Shown in pieces: positions 8,033 through 16,234 of a DNA stretch of 64,000 bases. Each line of letters begins with the position of its first letter. The first letter of the stretch is position 1. The translations under genes and the position numbers were made by a program. The stretch is from the NCBI GenBank assembly GCA_046046455.1, contig JBJOJS010000116.1:10843-74842 (forward strand), read 5' to 3'. Origin of the DNA: Mxb001 sp046046455. Lineage in GTDB: Bacteria > Actinomycetota > Actinomycetes > S36-B12. The notes under the pieces were generated by a model. The model was not told where the DNA came from. It saw only the letters and a program-made list of their open reading frames with translations, and ran no database searches.

Positions 8033-8171
8033 CAACCCTCGCTGCCCGCGGCGTAGGCCGAGTGTGCACTTGTGCACCTCCGACGGGCTCCTGTCAGCGG
8101 CACAAGTGCACACTCGGCATATTCCGTGCCTCGCAGCATCGCCGAACGAGCGGCTAGTAGCCCTCGCTGCC
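8023..8171. repeat. 24-bp direct repeats (8023-8046 and 8148-8171) bounding a perfect inverted repeat
   Basis: The two copies match at 22 of 24 bases (GAGCGGCTAG, two variable positions, then CCCTCGCTGCC). One contains the stop of the DUF5302 gene and the other the stop of the FAD oxidase gene on the opposite strand. The intervening sequence contains a 19-bp perfect inverted repeat. The layout suggests a local duplication or a small inserted element. Confidence 0.7.
8057..8118. terminator. Perfect 19-bp inverted repeat between convergent genes; likely bidirectional terminator
   Basis: The left arm at 8057-8075 (GCCGAGTGTGCACTTGTGC) is exactly complementary to the right arm at 8100-8118, with a 24-base loop. 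It lies between the DUF5302 and FAD oxidase stop codons. There is no T-tract, so termination is inferred from position and stem strength only. Each arm also contains GTGCAC twice. Confidence 0.55.
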
Positions 8172-9953
8172 GACGCCCTTGTGCACGGTGAAGAGATTGG
8201 TCGGGTCGTACTTCTTCTTCACACTGAGCAGGCGCGGATAGTTGCTGCCCCAGAACTCGGTCTGCCACCCCTCCTGGAAGTAGTTGCCCTCGTTCGAATA
8301 CGAGCCACCACCCGGCGTCGCCCTGTGGACAAACGACGAAGCCGTCATCACGCCGTCGTACTGAGCTTGCGACACGGCACGGTCGGGCTCGTGGCCCGCG
8401 ATCCCGGGGTACTTGCTCTGCTTCCACGCACCGACGGTGATGAAGGCGACGTTGTCGAAGACCGCCGGATTGATGGAGGTGGTGAGGTCGCGCGCCTTTG
8501 CCTCGGGGTGCTCGCCGTACAGGGCCTTGTTGGTCTGCCACAGGATGAGCGAGGTGCGTGAGGCGTCGAAGAGTCCCTGGGCGAGGGTCCGCGCCTTGTC
8601 GCCCTGCGTCATCGACCACGGCACGCCGCGCCCGTCATAGGCGCCCCAGTACGCCGCGACCTCGGCGGCATTGCCGGTCCACCAGAAGTAGCCCGCGGGC
8701 GCATTGCGGCGGTTGTCGAAGATCGCCTCGGTGACGGTGGGGTTCCAGCGATTGCGGAAGGGCTGGGAACTGAACTTCACGTCGACGGTGAAGTCCTCCG
8801 GGCGCGCGCGCAGGGGTGCGAGGAAGGGTTCCCACGCCGCCTGGGCTGCCTCGGTGGTGATGTCGAGGAACGTCGTCCCGACCTGCATGACGTTGAGTCC
8901 CGTGTCGAACTTCTCCGCCATGGCGTAACCCTCGTTCAGGATGACACCCTCGCCCCAGACGGGATCGATGAGCGTGGTCCCGGCGAACTCCACGTAGCGT
9001 TGGAGCAGCTCGAGGAAGGCCGCATCGGACTTGGCCGTGATCGGACCACCAATCCAGCCGGAGATGGTGGGTTCGGGATGCGCGAGGTAGGTCATGTGCG
9101 TGACGACGCCGAAGGTGCCGCCGCCGCCACCGCGCAACGCCCAGTAGAGGTCGGTGTTCTGATAGGCATTGGCCGTCACGATCTTGCCGTTCGCCAAGAC
9201 GACGGTGAGTTCGAGGACTCCGGCAGCACCACTGCCGAATCGCTTGCTGAAGGAGCCGAAGCCTCCGCCGAGCGCGAATCCGCCGCACGCGCCCACGCTC
9301 GTGCATCCACCGCCCTGGATGTAGAGGCCGTTGGCCGAGGCGATCTTGTAGGCCTCGAGCCAGCGATTGCCCGCAGTGGTGGTCACGGCGTTCACCGGAG
9401 CAGTCCCCGGAGGGGCTCCCTTGGGCACGAAGGACTCCCTATGCACGGTGACCTGGCGCATGTTGTGCGTCCAGATGAGGAGAGACCGCTCGTCACCGCA
9501 GGAGCGGCCGTAGTAGTCGTGACCCGTGCCTTTGACCACGAGCCGCACGCGATGCTTGCGCGCGAAGTCGATGCCTGCCTGGATGTCGGACGCACTCTCC
9601 GCGGCGACGGCGTACCCACTGGGTGTGGATGTCCATGCCTTGTACATGCCAGTCGACTGAGTGGCGCCAGCCTGCTCCTCGAGGTACCACGGGTTGCGGA
9701 ACTTCGCGGGCACGGCCGCACCGGGCTTGAGATGGGCCCACGGCTGCTGCGGCCGGATCAGTCGCCTCCCCACCTTGCTGCGCAGCTCGTCCCACACCCT
9801 GGCATCGGGCCACTTCGTGTAGCCGCCGGACGATGCTGCGGGCGCGGCCTCGGCCGCACCGGCCGGGAGGGCTGCGACGGCGGCAGCTCCCGCGGTTGCC
9901 CCGGCCGCGAGGCCGAGGAAGGTGCGACGACGCAGGTGCGGGGTTTCGGTCAT
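8154..9953 (-). CDS. Tat-exported FAD-linked oxidase, berberine-bridge-enzyme type
   Basis: The 599-residue protein begins with a twin-arginine signal (RRRTFLG, then a hydrophobic Ala/Gly stretch ending near residue 35). The FAD domain contains KGTGHDYYGRS and GACGGFALGGGFG, whose His and Cys sit where berberine-bridge enzymes attach FAD at two points. The C-terminus has the BBE-type ending YPRLLSVKKKYDPTNLF. Such enzymes oxidise sugars, alkaloids or phenolics with O2. Folding with FAD before Tat export fits. Substrate unknown. I chose ATG 9953 because it directly precedes the Tat signal; 23 extra upstream codons have no support. Confidence 0.85.
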   Translation of the reverse strand: MTETPHLRRRTFLGLAAGATAGAAAVAALPAGAAEAAPAASSGGYTKWPDARVWDELRSKVGRRLIRPQQPWAHLKPGAAVPAKFRNPWYLEEQAGATQSTGMYKAWTSTPSGYAVAAESASDIQAGIDFARKHRVRLVVKGTGHDYYGRSCGDERSLLIWTHNMRQVTVHRESFVPKGAPPGTAPVNAVTTTAGNRWLEAYKIASANGLYIQGGGCTSVGACGGFALGGGFGSFSKRFGSGAAGVLELTVVLANGKIVTANAYQNTDLYWALRGGGGGTFGVVTHMTYLAHPEPTISGWIGGPITAKSDAAFLELLQRYVEFAGTTLIDPVWGEGVILNEGYAMAEKFDTGLNVMQVGTTFLDITTEAAQAAWEPFLAPLRARPEDFTVDVKFSSQPFRNRWNPTVTEAIFDNRRNAPAGYFWWTGNAAEVAAYWGAYDGRGVPWSMTQGDKARTLAQGLFDASRTSLILWQTNKALYGEHPEAKARDLTTSINPAVFDNVAFITVGAWKQSKYPGIAGHEPDRAVSQAQYDGVMTASSFVHRATPGGGSYSNEGNYFQEGWQTEFWGSNYPRLLSVKKKYDPTNLFTVHKGVGSEGY

Positions 9954-10041
9954 GCGACGTGCATACCAGGGCGGAGCGGGTAGGTCGACACGTGCGCCGG
10001 GATAGACGGGGTAGCCCGACAAACCCGCCCCTCGCGTCTGG

Positions 10042-10074
10042 CACAGTGGGCGGCTCGTCGACCTGAGAGGGAGG
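10042..10074 (+). promoter_or_regulatory. EamA-gene -10-like CACAGT and ribosome site GGGAGG (10069-10074)
   Basis: CACAGT at 10042-10047 could serve as the -10 box. GGGAGG lies four bases before ATG 10079 and supports that start. The 125-bp gap also serves the divergent FAD oxidase gene, for which no clear box was found. Confidence 0.4.
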
Positions 10075-10078
10075 TGCC

Positions 10079-10918
10079 ATGGGCGCCCTGCTCGCCCTGG
10101 TATCCAGCGTGGCCTGGGGCAGCGCCGACGTGGCCGGCGGACTCGGTGCGCGGCGGGTAGGCAGCGTCAGGGTCATCGCGGTCAACTATCCGGCCGGTGC
10201 GATCGTCCTCACGTTCTTCGCACTCCTCGTCGTCCCGGGGACCATCGACCAGACCGTCATCCTCCTCTCGCTTGCGACCGCCGTGGTCGGCACGCTGGGC
10301 ATGGTCCTGCTGTACGCCGCCCTCGCACTGGGACCGATGGGGATCGTTTCGCCTCTCACCGCCATCGGCGGCGCCGCGGTCCCGGTCGCCGTCGGCATCG
10401 TGCGCGGTGAGCCGCTCACGGTGCCCTTCGTCATCGGTGCCGCACTCGCGGTCGTCGCGGTCGTCCTCGTCAGCCGCGAATCAGGGCCGCACGCCCGCAT
10501 CACCCCTCGAGCGCTTCTGCTCTCCGCCGCGGCCGGCCTCGCGATCGGACTCTTCCTCACCGCACTCGGGATCGCGCCCGAGGGATCCGGGGTCTGGGCG
10601 GCGACGCTGAGTCGATGGTGGTCGACCCTGGGCATGATCGCCGTCACCATCTACCTCTTCCGCCGTAGCGGCCGAGGGTCATGGCAGCCCTATCCGTGGG
10701 CCTTCGCTATCGGAGCCGGCGTGCTCGATGCCCTAGCCAACGGCTTGTTCCAGCTCGCCGCGCAGGATGGCGAACTCGCGGTCGTCGCCGTGATCGGGTC
10801 GCTCTACCCGGCCACCACGCTGCTCATCGCGCATTTCCTGCTCAAGGAGCGCATGTCTGCCGTGCAGTGGGGTGGCGTCGTGCTCGCACTGGGAGCGGTA
10901 GTCGCCCTCACCGTGTAG
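10079..10918 (+). CDS. EamA/DMT superfamily transporter
   Basis: The 279-residue protein consists of two repeats of about five membrane helices each, with the repeat boundary near the charged stretch SRESGPHARITPRA. This is the ten-helix architecture of drug/metabolite transporters of the EamA group, which usually export amino acids or other metabolites. The second half ends with the typical LKERMSAVQWGGVVLALGAV signature. The start is fixed by GGGAGG. Its last 11 bases overlap the 3' end of the convergent threonine aldolase gene. Substrate unknown. Confidence 0.88.
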   Translation: MGALLALVSSVAWGSADVAGGLGARRVGSVRVIAVNYPAGAIVLTFFALLVVPGTIDQTVILLSLATAVVGTLGMVLLYAALALGPMGIVSPLTAIGGAAVPVAVGIVRGEPLTVPFVIGAALAVVAVVLVSRESGPHARITPRALLLSAAAGLAIGLFLTALGIAPEGSGVWAATLSRWWSTLGMIAVTIYLFRRSGRGSWQPYPWAFAIGAGVLDALANGLFQLAAQDGELAVVAVIGSLYPATTLLIAHFLLKERMSAVQWGGVVLALGAVVALTV

Positions 10919-12029
10919 CGGCCAGCGCGGCGGCGCTGGCCTCAAGAATCGACTCGATATCCGCGTCCTCGATCCCGCGGTGCGTCACCGCGCGTACCTG
11001 ACCGTGCGGATAGGCCACCATTCCCACGCCGAGCTCCCGCAGCGCGGCGAGGTAGGCCGTCCGGCGAGCCGGACCCCCATCAACAGCGAACAGCACGAAG
11101 TTGGTCGCGACGCGATCAGGATCGAGTTGCGCCCCGTCGGGCTGCGCCAGGTGACCGGGCGAGACGATGCCGTCCTGCGCGCGCAGACCCTCGGCCAGCA
11201 TCCGCGCACGCCGGTGGTCCTCTGCGAGGCGCTGCACCGTGCCGGCGGGACCGTCCTCGAGCGCGATGAGACCCGCAGCAGCGAGCACGCCGGCCTGCCG
11301 CAAGCCACCGCCGAGGAGCTTGCGCGCACGACGCGCGCGCCAGATGAAGTCCTGCGACCCGACCACGACACTCCCCACAGGAGCGCACAGCCCCTTGCTC
11401 AGGCAGAAGGTCGCGGAGTCCGCGTCACGCACGAGGTCGGCGACGGGCACATCGAGCGCCACCGCGGCATTGAACAGGCGGGCACCATCGACATGGATGG
11501 GGAGGTCAGCGGGCAGCGCCGCGCGAAGTCGCACCATGTAGTCGGGGGTGATCGGCCGACTCATGGTGTGCGCATGGCAGTTCTCGACCACCACCAGGCT
11601 CGTGATGGGGCAGTGCGGGTCTCCGGAGTCCTGGATCGCGTCGAGTACGGCTTCGATCGGCATCTCGCCGTCGGAGGTCTCAGCGATAGGCCGCATTCCC
11701 GCCCCCGCGACCACGGCGTAATTGGCCGCCTCGTCGTTGAAGACGTGAGCCTCTGCTGGAGCGATGATCTCTCCCCCGCGCGGCACATGTGCCATCAGGC
11801 TGACGAGATTGCCCATGGTGCCCGAGGGGACGAAGAGTGCAGCCTCCTTGCCGAGAAGCTGCGCGGCGCGCGCCTCGAGGGCGAGGATCGTGGGGTCATC
11901 ACCAAAGACGTCGTCGCCCACGGGTGCCTGCGCCATCGCCGACCGCATGGCCGGGGTGGGATGCGTGACCGTGTCGGAGCGCACGTCGATCCTGGGAGCC
12001 CGTGGCCACTGAGGCTCGCCGTACGACAT
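10908..12029 (-). CDS. ltaE: Low-specificity L-threonine aldolase
   Basis: The 373-residue PLP enzyme splits L-threonine (and allo-threonine) into glycine and acetaldehyde. Family marks are the N-terminal DVRSDTVTHPTPAMR, the aromatic-stacking VENCHAHTMSRP, the PLP-phosphate Asp in HVDGARLFNA, and the PLP lysine in FCLSKGLCAPVGS. Length is slightly above the usual 330-350 because of a longer C-terminus. Transcription starts at TAGGGT whose TAG is also the stop codon of the upstream peptidase gene, and the mRNA is predicted leaderless. The 3' end overlaps the EamA gene by 11 bases. Confidence 0.9.
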   Translation of the reverse strand: MSYGEPQWPRAPRIDVRSDTVTHPTPAMRSAMAQAPVGDDVFGDDPTILALEARAAQLLGKEAALFVPSGTMGNLVSLMAHVPRGGEIIAPAEAHVFNDEAANYAVVAGAGMRPIAETSDGEMPIEAVLDAIQDSGDPHCPITSLVVVENCHAHTMSRPITPDYMVRLRAALPADLPIHVDGARLFNAAVALDVPVADLVRDADSATFCLSKGLCAPVGSVVVGSQDFIWRARRARKLLGGGLRQAGVLAAAGLIALEDGPAGTVQRLAEDHRRARMLAEGLRAQDGIVSPGHLAQPDGAQLDPDRVATNFVLFAVDGGPARRTAYLAALRELGVGMVAYPHGQVRAVTHRGIEDADIESILEASAAALAATR

Positions 12030-12035
12030 GGCCCG

Positions 12036-12041
12036 ACCCTA
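12036..12041 (-). promoter_or_regulatory. -10 box TAGGGT overlapping the upstream stop codon
   Basis: On the minus strand the TAG stop of the peptidase gene (12041-12039) forms the first half of TAGGGT, which is followed by CGGGCC and ATG 12029. Confidence 0.6.
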
Positions 12042-13523
12042 GTCGCAGACGGTTCCGGGCTCGGGGAGTGCACCGTCGATGAGGAATTCGTCGACCACCG
12101 CGTCGGTGCAGTCCGAGCCCTCGCGATAGGCCGTGTGCCCATCACCCTCGCGCACGAGCAGTACGGCGTCACCGAGCTGGGCGACGAGGACCTCTCCCCA
12201 CTCGAACGGAGTCGCGGGATCGTGCGTCGTCGCGACGACAAGGATCGTCGGCGGCACACCCACGGGCTCCGGGGGCGGCGACGCCGTCACCGAGGCGCAG
12301 GGCACGTTGCCCCATGCGAGGTACTCGCCGAGGAAAGGCGCCGCGGTCGCGAGACGATCGACGGATGCCTCGATGTCCGTCGGGGCCACTCGATCACGAC
12401 ACGAGATCGCATAGAACGCGTCGAACGCGTTGTCGCGATAGCTCCCATCGGATGCCCGGCCGATGCGCTCGTCGAGCATGCGCTGCAGCGGTGTGCCATC
12501 GCCAGCGACGAGCGAGGCGAGCGCATCTCGCAACTGCGGTCGATCGCTGACGCGGTAGAGCGACATGAGGATCGCGTAGGTCGCCGCAGCCTCCGTGAGC
12601 GGACGCTCCGGGTCTCCCGTGGGCGCCGGTGCGGCATCGAGACCCTCGAGCACCTCGCGCAGGCGGGCCAACCCGACCTCGGCATCCGGGTCTTCGCCCA
12701 GCGGGCAGTCCCCCTCTGCCGCGCAGTACTCCACGAAGCGGCGCAGTGAGTCCTCGAAGCCCCGGGCCTGCCCGAGGGTGAGTTCCTCCGCATCGAGATC
12801 GGCAGGAAGTGGCCCGTCGAGCACGAATCTGCCCACGCGTCCGGGGAAGAGTGCGGCGTACGTCGCTCCGAGATGAGTGCCGTAGGACACACCGAGATAG
12901 TCGAGCCGCTCCTCTCCGAGAGCAGCGCGCAATACGTCGAGATCGCGGGCCGCATCCGCGGTCGACATGTGGTCGAGCAGCCCTTCGACAGGTGCGGTGC
13001 ACTCCAGCAGTGCGCTCGCGCCCATGAGGGCATCGATCTCGGCCGGACTGTCGGGCGTGCCATCGATGGAGATGAGCCGATCGAATCCGGCATCATCCGA
13101 GCAGTCGACAGGTGCCGACTGACCGACTCCACGAGGATCGAAGCCGACGACGTCGAAGGCATCGTGCACCTCCTCGGTCACGATCGCACTTGTGGCGCGC
13201 GCGTACTCGAGGCCGCTCGACCCTGGTCCTCCGGGATTCACGACGAGTGACCCTCGGGCATCACCGGTCGCTGGGCTGCGCAGCACGGCGATGTCCAGGG
13301 TTGCGCCATTCGGATCCGTGTAATCCACGGGCACGACCAGGCTGGCGCACTCGAAGCCGTCGCAGTCGGTCCAGGCGAGCTGCTGCTCGTAGAAGCGCGC
13401 AAGATCGGGTGCCGGTGGACTCGGAGTCGACGACGGTGTCGCCGGGGTCGCCGCTGGGGCCGCGCACGCGGCAAGGACGCCCATGAGCAGCGTCGCCCCG
13501 ACGACCGGCACGCGAGACCCCAC
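12039..13523 (-). CDS. Secreted lipoprotein alpha/beta hydrolase, TAP-like (tripeptidyl aminopeptidase family)
   Basis: The 494-residue protein has a lipoprotein signal (hydrophobic run ending VLAAC, lipidated Cys near 20), a Pro/Thr/Ser-rich linker, and an alpha/beta hydrolase fold with an N-terminal NPGGPGSSG oxyanion loop. The likely triad is Ser in GVSYGTHLG, Asp in THDPATP and His in GDGHTAY. The Cys-containing C-terminal half matches the TAP-like domain of Streptomyces tripeptidyl aminopeptidases and mycobacterial CaeA-type proteins. It should act on peptides or esters at the outer face of the membrane. The GTG start follows a leaderless promoter. A second family member lies at 53660-55165. 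Confidence 0.88.
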   Translation of the reverse strand: MGSRVPVVGATLLMGVLAACAAPAATPATPSSTPSPPAPDLARFYEQQLAWTDCDGFECASLVVPVDYTDPNGATLDIAVLRSPATGDARGSLVVNPGGPGSSGLEYARATSAIVTEEVHDAFDVVGFDPRGVGQSAPVDCSDDAGFDRLISIDGTPDSPAEIDALMGASALLECTAPVEGLLDHMSTADAARDLDVLRAALGEERLDYLGVSYGTHLGATYAALFPGRVGRFVLDGPLPADLDAEELTLGQARGFEDSLRRFVEYCAAEGDCPLGEDPDAEVGLARLREVLEGLDAAPAPTGDPERPLTEAAATYAILMSLYRVSDRPQLRDALASLVAGDGTPLQRMLDERIGRASDGSYRDNAFDAFYAISCRDRVAPTDIEASVDRLATAAPFLGEYLAWGNVPCASVTASPPPEPVGVPPTILVVATTHDPATPFEWGEVLVAQLGDAVLLVREGDGHTAYREGSDCTDAVVDEFLIDGALPEPGTVCD

Positions 13524-13529
13524 CCGGGG

Positions 13530-13535
13530 AGGCTA
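13530..13535 (-). promoter_or_regulatory. -10 box TAGCCT of a leaderless promoter
   Basis: TAGCCT on the minus strand, then CCCCGG, then GTG 13523, which begins the lipoprotein signal peptide. Confidence 0.6.
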
Positions 13536-13577
13536 CGTGCGCGATGGCCGCGGATGCCATGCGGGGCATCCACGGCG

Positions 13578-13583
13578 TAACGT
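13578..13583 (+). promoter_or_regulatory. -10 box TAACGT of a leaderless promoter
   Basis: TAACGT, then GGATGC, then ATG 13590. It is divergent from the leaderless promoter at 13530-13535; the two -10 boxes are about 42 bp apart. Confidence 0.55.
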
Positions 13584-13589
13584 GGATGC

Positions 13590-14432
13590 ATGGCCAGCGA
13601 CCGCGACCAGTTCGCCCGCGTCGTGCAGACGAGTATCGCGCGCGGCATGGATGTCGTGGATGCCTGGCGCCTCGCCCGGTCCCAGCGGCCCAGTGCGCAG
13701 GCCCGCGCGCTCCAGGCGGAGGAGCAACGACGACTCGCCGAGCAGCAGCGGGCCCTGCGACGACACCAGCGCCGCGCTCGGATGCTGGACAACGAGGTCA
13801 CCGGCGGCACGGCGGTGGCCGGGGTCGCCGGCACCCTCGGCGTCCTCGACATCGTCCTGGAGAGCACCGCGTCGACCGCCGGCGTCTACGGGCCCGCGTG
13901 GGTGTGGGTCGTACTCGCCGCCGGCGGTGGAGTCGTCGCCGCCGTCGCGCGCCGCAAGCGTGCGCAGCTCCCACCCGCACCGCGCGTCGACGCGGTCACC
14001 CTCGCGCCCGTGGCCATTCCACCCGATGCCATCGGAGCGGAGCAGGCCCAGCGCCTCACCTCACTGCGCCTGCAGCTCACGCAGGTCATCCCGGCAATAG
14101 AGCGACTCCATTCCGGCGCCGCTGCAGACCTACGCCGCGCTGACCTCGAGGCAGCACCGCAGTTGCACGCGCTGGTTGATCGACTCGTGGTGCTGCACGG
14201 CATCCGCATCGAGATGGCCGGCACGCAGGCGGAGGCGGCGGCGACCTCGGCGGCGGTCGAGGTCCGCGAACGACTCTCGACGGGATGCGCGACGTATGAG
14301 CGACTCATCACCGCGTCCGCGACGATGCTGGCCGCGCCGGATATTGCCCGCGGGACGGACGAGGTACTCATGCCCGCCCTCGAGGGTCTTGCCGCCTACA
14401 CGCACGGACTCAAGCGGGCCGCTAACTCCTAG
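13590..14432 (+). CDS. Unknown protein with two membrane helices and a coiled-coil region
   Basis: I do not recognise this 280-residue protein. The N-terminal part (about 1-65) is a charged helix rich in Gln, Arg and Ala (AEEQRRLAEQQRALRRHQRR) likely to form a coiled coil. Two hydrophobic segments follow (about 72-92 and 102-120). The rest is a long Ala-rich helical domain with regular Leu spacing. The membrane hairpin with helical arms on both sides resembles scaffold-like proteins common near holB in actinobacteria, but no function follows. It converges on holB and the two stop codons share the palindrome CTAG at 14429-14432. Confidence 0.75.
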   Translation: MASDRDQFARVVQTSIARGMDVVDAWRLARSQRPSAQARALQAEEQRRLAEQQRALRRHQRRARMLDNEVTGGTAVAGVAGTLGVLDIVLESTASTAGVYGPAWVWVVLAAGGGVVAAVARRKRAQLPPAPRVDAVTLAPVAIPPDAIGAEQAQRLTSLRLQLTQVIPAIERLHSGAAADLRRADLEAAPQLHALVDRLVVLHGIRIEMAGTQAEAAATSAAVEVRERLSTGCATYERLITASATMLAAPDIARGTDEVLMPALEGLAAYTHGLKRAANS

Positions 14433-15595
14433 CGGACCCGGACCAGCGGGTCCTTGACCTCGACCAGCATCGACTCGAGCACCAGGGGCAGCGCACCGTT
14501 GGCCTGCACGGCGAGACGCCCGCGCTCGATCGCATCGAGACGACGACCGGTGTCGGTGGCTGTGCTCGTAGCAGCCTCATGGGTCAACTGCGTGCGCATC
14601 TCGTCGTTGACCAGCGGCACTCCCGCATCGAGCTGCAGGACGAGGACGTCCCGGTAGTAGGTGAGCAGATCGACGAGTGCACGATCGAGTTGATCTCGGA
14701 CGGCACGCTTGCGACGACTCGCCTGCATCTTGCGCAGTTCCTTCAGCGCACGGTCGGCCAGTTTGTCGAATCGTGCCTTGGTGACACCCTCCGCGCCAGC
14801 GCCATAGGCCCGCATGAGCGACTCCTCCTCGCCGGCATCGAGAGCGTCGGTGATGCTGGCGGCGTCCTCGGTCGCCATCGCGAGCAGTTCCTCTGCTGCG
14901 GCAAAGCACGAGGACAGGTCCCGCAGCCCATCCGGGATCCGCAGCACATCCTGGCGCCGGCGGCGCGCCTCATCGTCCGTCGCGAGCGCGCGCGCTCGGC
15001 CGATGTGCCCCTGGGAGGCGCGTGCGGCAAACGCGGCCATGGCCGGATCGACCCCGTAACGGTCGCGTAGGGCATCGGCGACCTCCGCGGTCGACGGAGT
15101 GCGCAGATGCACCGACCGCGTCCGTGACCGGATCGTGGGGAGCACATCCTCGGGGCTCGGTGCGCACAGCAGCCACACCAGATGCGGTGGCGGCTCCTCG
15201 AGGACCTTCAGCAGGACATTGACGGCCTGCTCCGTGAGGCGATCAGCGTCCTCGATGACCACGATGTGCCAGGGCGCATCAGCGGGCACCACTGCCGCCT
15301 TGACGACGAGGTCGCGCGCGTCCTCGACGCCGTAGCTCAGAGTCTCGGAGCGGACAAGATCGACATCGGGATGCGAACCTGCGACCGCGGTGGTGCAGAT
15401 CGAACAGGCACCGCACCCCTGATCAGGGCACTGGAGCGCAGCGGCAAAAGCCGCCGCAGCTGTAGAACGCCCCGACCCGGGCGGGCCGGTGATGAGCCAC
15501 GCGTGCGTCATCGCCGCCGGATCCGCCGCGGCGTGGGCAAGCTCTTCGACGACCGCGTCCTGACCGATCAGGGAGTCCCAGACGCTCGGCGCCAT
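14429..15595 (-). CDS. holB: DNA polymerase III delta-prime subunit
   Basis: The 388-residue protein is a clamp-loader subunit. It has the AAA+ layout of delta-prime: an N-terminal P-loop region GPPGSGRS, a zinc module CPDQGCGACSIC, the Walker B-like VVIEDADRL, a sensor 1 SRT motif (TIRSRTRSVHL), and a helical C-terminal domain. The P-loop lysine is replaced by arginine, as expected for delta-prime, which does not hydrolyse ATP. The start ATG 15595 overlaps the tmk stop (TGATG), so holB is translated by coupling to tmk. The tail shares its stop with the convergent gene through CTAG. Confidence 0.92.
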   Translation of the reverse strand: MAPSVWDSLIGQDAVVEELAHAAADPAAMTHAWLITGPPGSGRSTAAAAFAAALQCPDQGCGACSICTTAVAGSHPDVDLVRSETLSYGVEDARDLVVKAAVVPADAPWHIVVIEDADRLTEQAVNVLLKVLEEPPPHLVWLLCAPSPEDVLPTIRSRTRSVHLRTPSTAEVADALRDRYGVDPAMAAFAARASQGHIGRARALATDDEARRRRQDVLRIPDGLRDLSSCFAAAEELLAMATEDAASITDALDAGEEESLMRAYGAGAEGVTKARFDKLADRALKELRKMQASRRKRAVRDQLDRALVDLLTYYRDVLVLQLDAGVPLVNDEMRTQLTHEAATSTATDTGRRLDAIERGRLAVQANGALPLVLESMLVEVKDPLVRVR

Positions 15596-16215
15596 CAGGC
15601 GTCGCCCACCAGCGCGCTCACGGCCACGGCGATCTCCACGGCGAGATCCTCGGCTGGCCGCGAGCCGTCGAGCACGAGGTAGCGGTCCGGAGTCGCTGCG
15701 GCGATGTCGAGAAAGGCCTGGCGCACCCGTGCATGCCACTCGAGTGGCTCGGACTCCAGGCGATCGGGGCCGACGACGCGCGCGAGCCCCAGCGCAGGAT
15801 CGACGTCGAGCACGATGGTGAGGTCGGGCACGAGTCCACCGGTGGCCCACAGGCTCAACTCCGCGACGCGCTCAGCACCGAGTCCGCGGGCGACCCCCTG
15901 GTAGGCGACAGACGAGTCGAGGAAGCGATCCGAGATGACGATCTCCCCCTGCTCCAGGGCGGGACGGATGACGCGAGCCGCGTGATCGCCGCGCGCAGCG
16001 GCGAAGAGCAATGCCTCTGCGCGATCATCGAGACCGGCGTTGGCGGGATCGAGAAGCACCTCGCGGATGGCCTCGGCAACGGGGGTGCCTCCTGGCTCAC
16101 GGGTGCGGCGCACCCGATGGCCGCGGGCTTCGAGGTAGTCGGCGAGTGCGCTCGACTGCGTCGACTTGCCCGCGCCCTCGCCGCCCTCGAAGACGATGAA
16201 GCACGCTGCGGTCAC
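15595..16215 (-). CDS. tmk: Thymidylate kinase
   Basis: The 206-residue enzyme phosphorylates dTMP to dTDP. The P-loop is FEGGEGAGKST near residue 9. The DR motif that binds the nucleotide is in VISDRFLDSSVAYQG, and the lid/LID-adjacent segment follows. Length equals the family norm of about 205-215. The start is GTG at 16215, supported by the TAGGCT box exactly six bases upstream and by the start of the kinase core right after it. It is transcribed with holB, and follows topA with only a 19-bp gap that contains its own promoter. Confidence 0.93.
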   Translation of the reverse strand: MTAACFIVFEGGEGAGKSTQSSALADYLEARGHRVRRTREPGGTPVAEAIREVLLDPANAGLDDRAEALLFAAARGDHAARVIRPALEQGEIVISDRFLDSSVAYQGVARGLGAERVAELSLWATGGLVPDLTIVLDVDPALGLARVVGPDRLESEPLEWHARVRQAFLDIAAATPDRYLVLDGSRPAEDLAVEIAVAVSALVGDA

Positions 16216-16221
16216 GCCCCG

Positions 16222-16227
16222 AGCCTA
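16222..16227 (-). promoter_or_regulatory. tmk -10 box TAGGCT, leaderless
   Basis: TAGGCT on the minus strand, then CGGGGC, then GTG 16215. The box lies in the 19-bp gap after the topA stop. Confidence 0.6.
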
Positions 16228-16234
16228 CGGGTGA

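Noticed and set aside
10980..12749. Long open frame antisense to threonine aldolase and the TAP peptidase
   Set aside because: It runs across two well-supported genes on the other strand and shows no family motif.
14429..14432. CTAG serving as the stop of both the 13590 gene and holB
   Set aside because: CTAG is its own reverse complement, so shared TAG stops of convergent genes arise easily; noted in the gene entries but not a regulatory feature.
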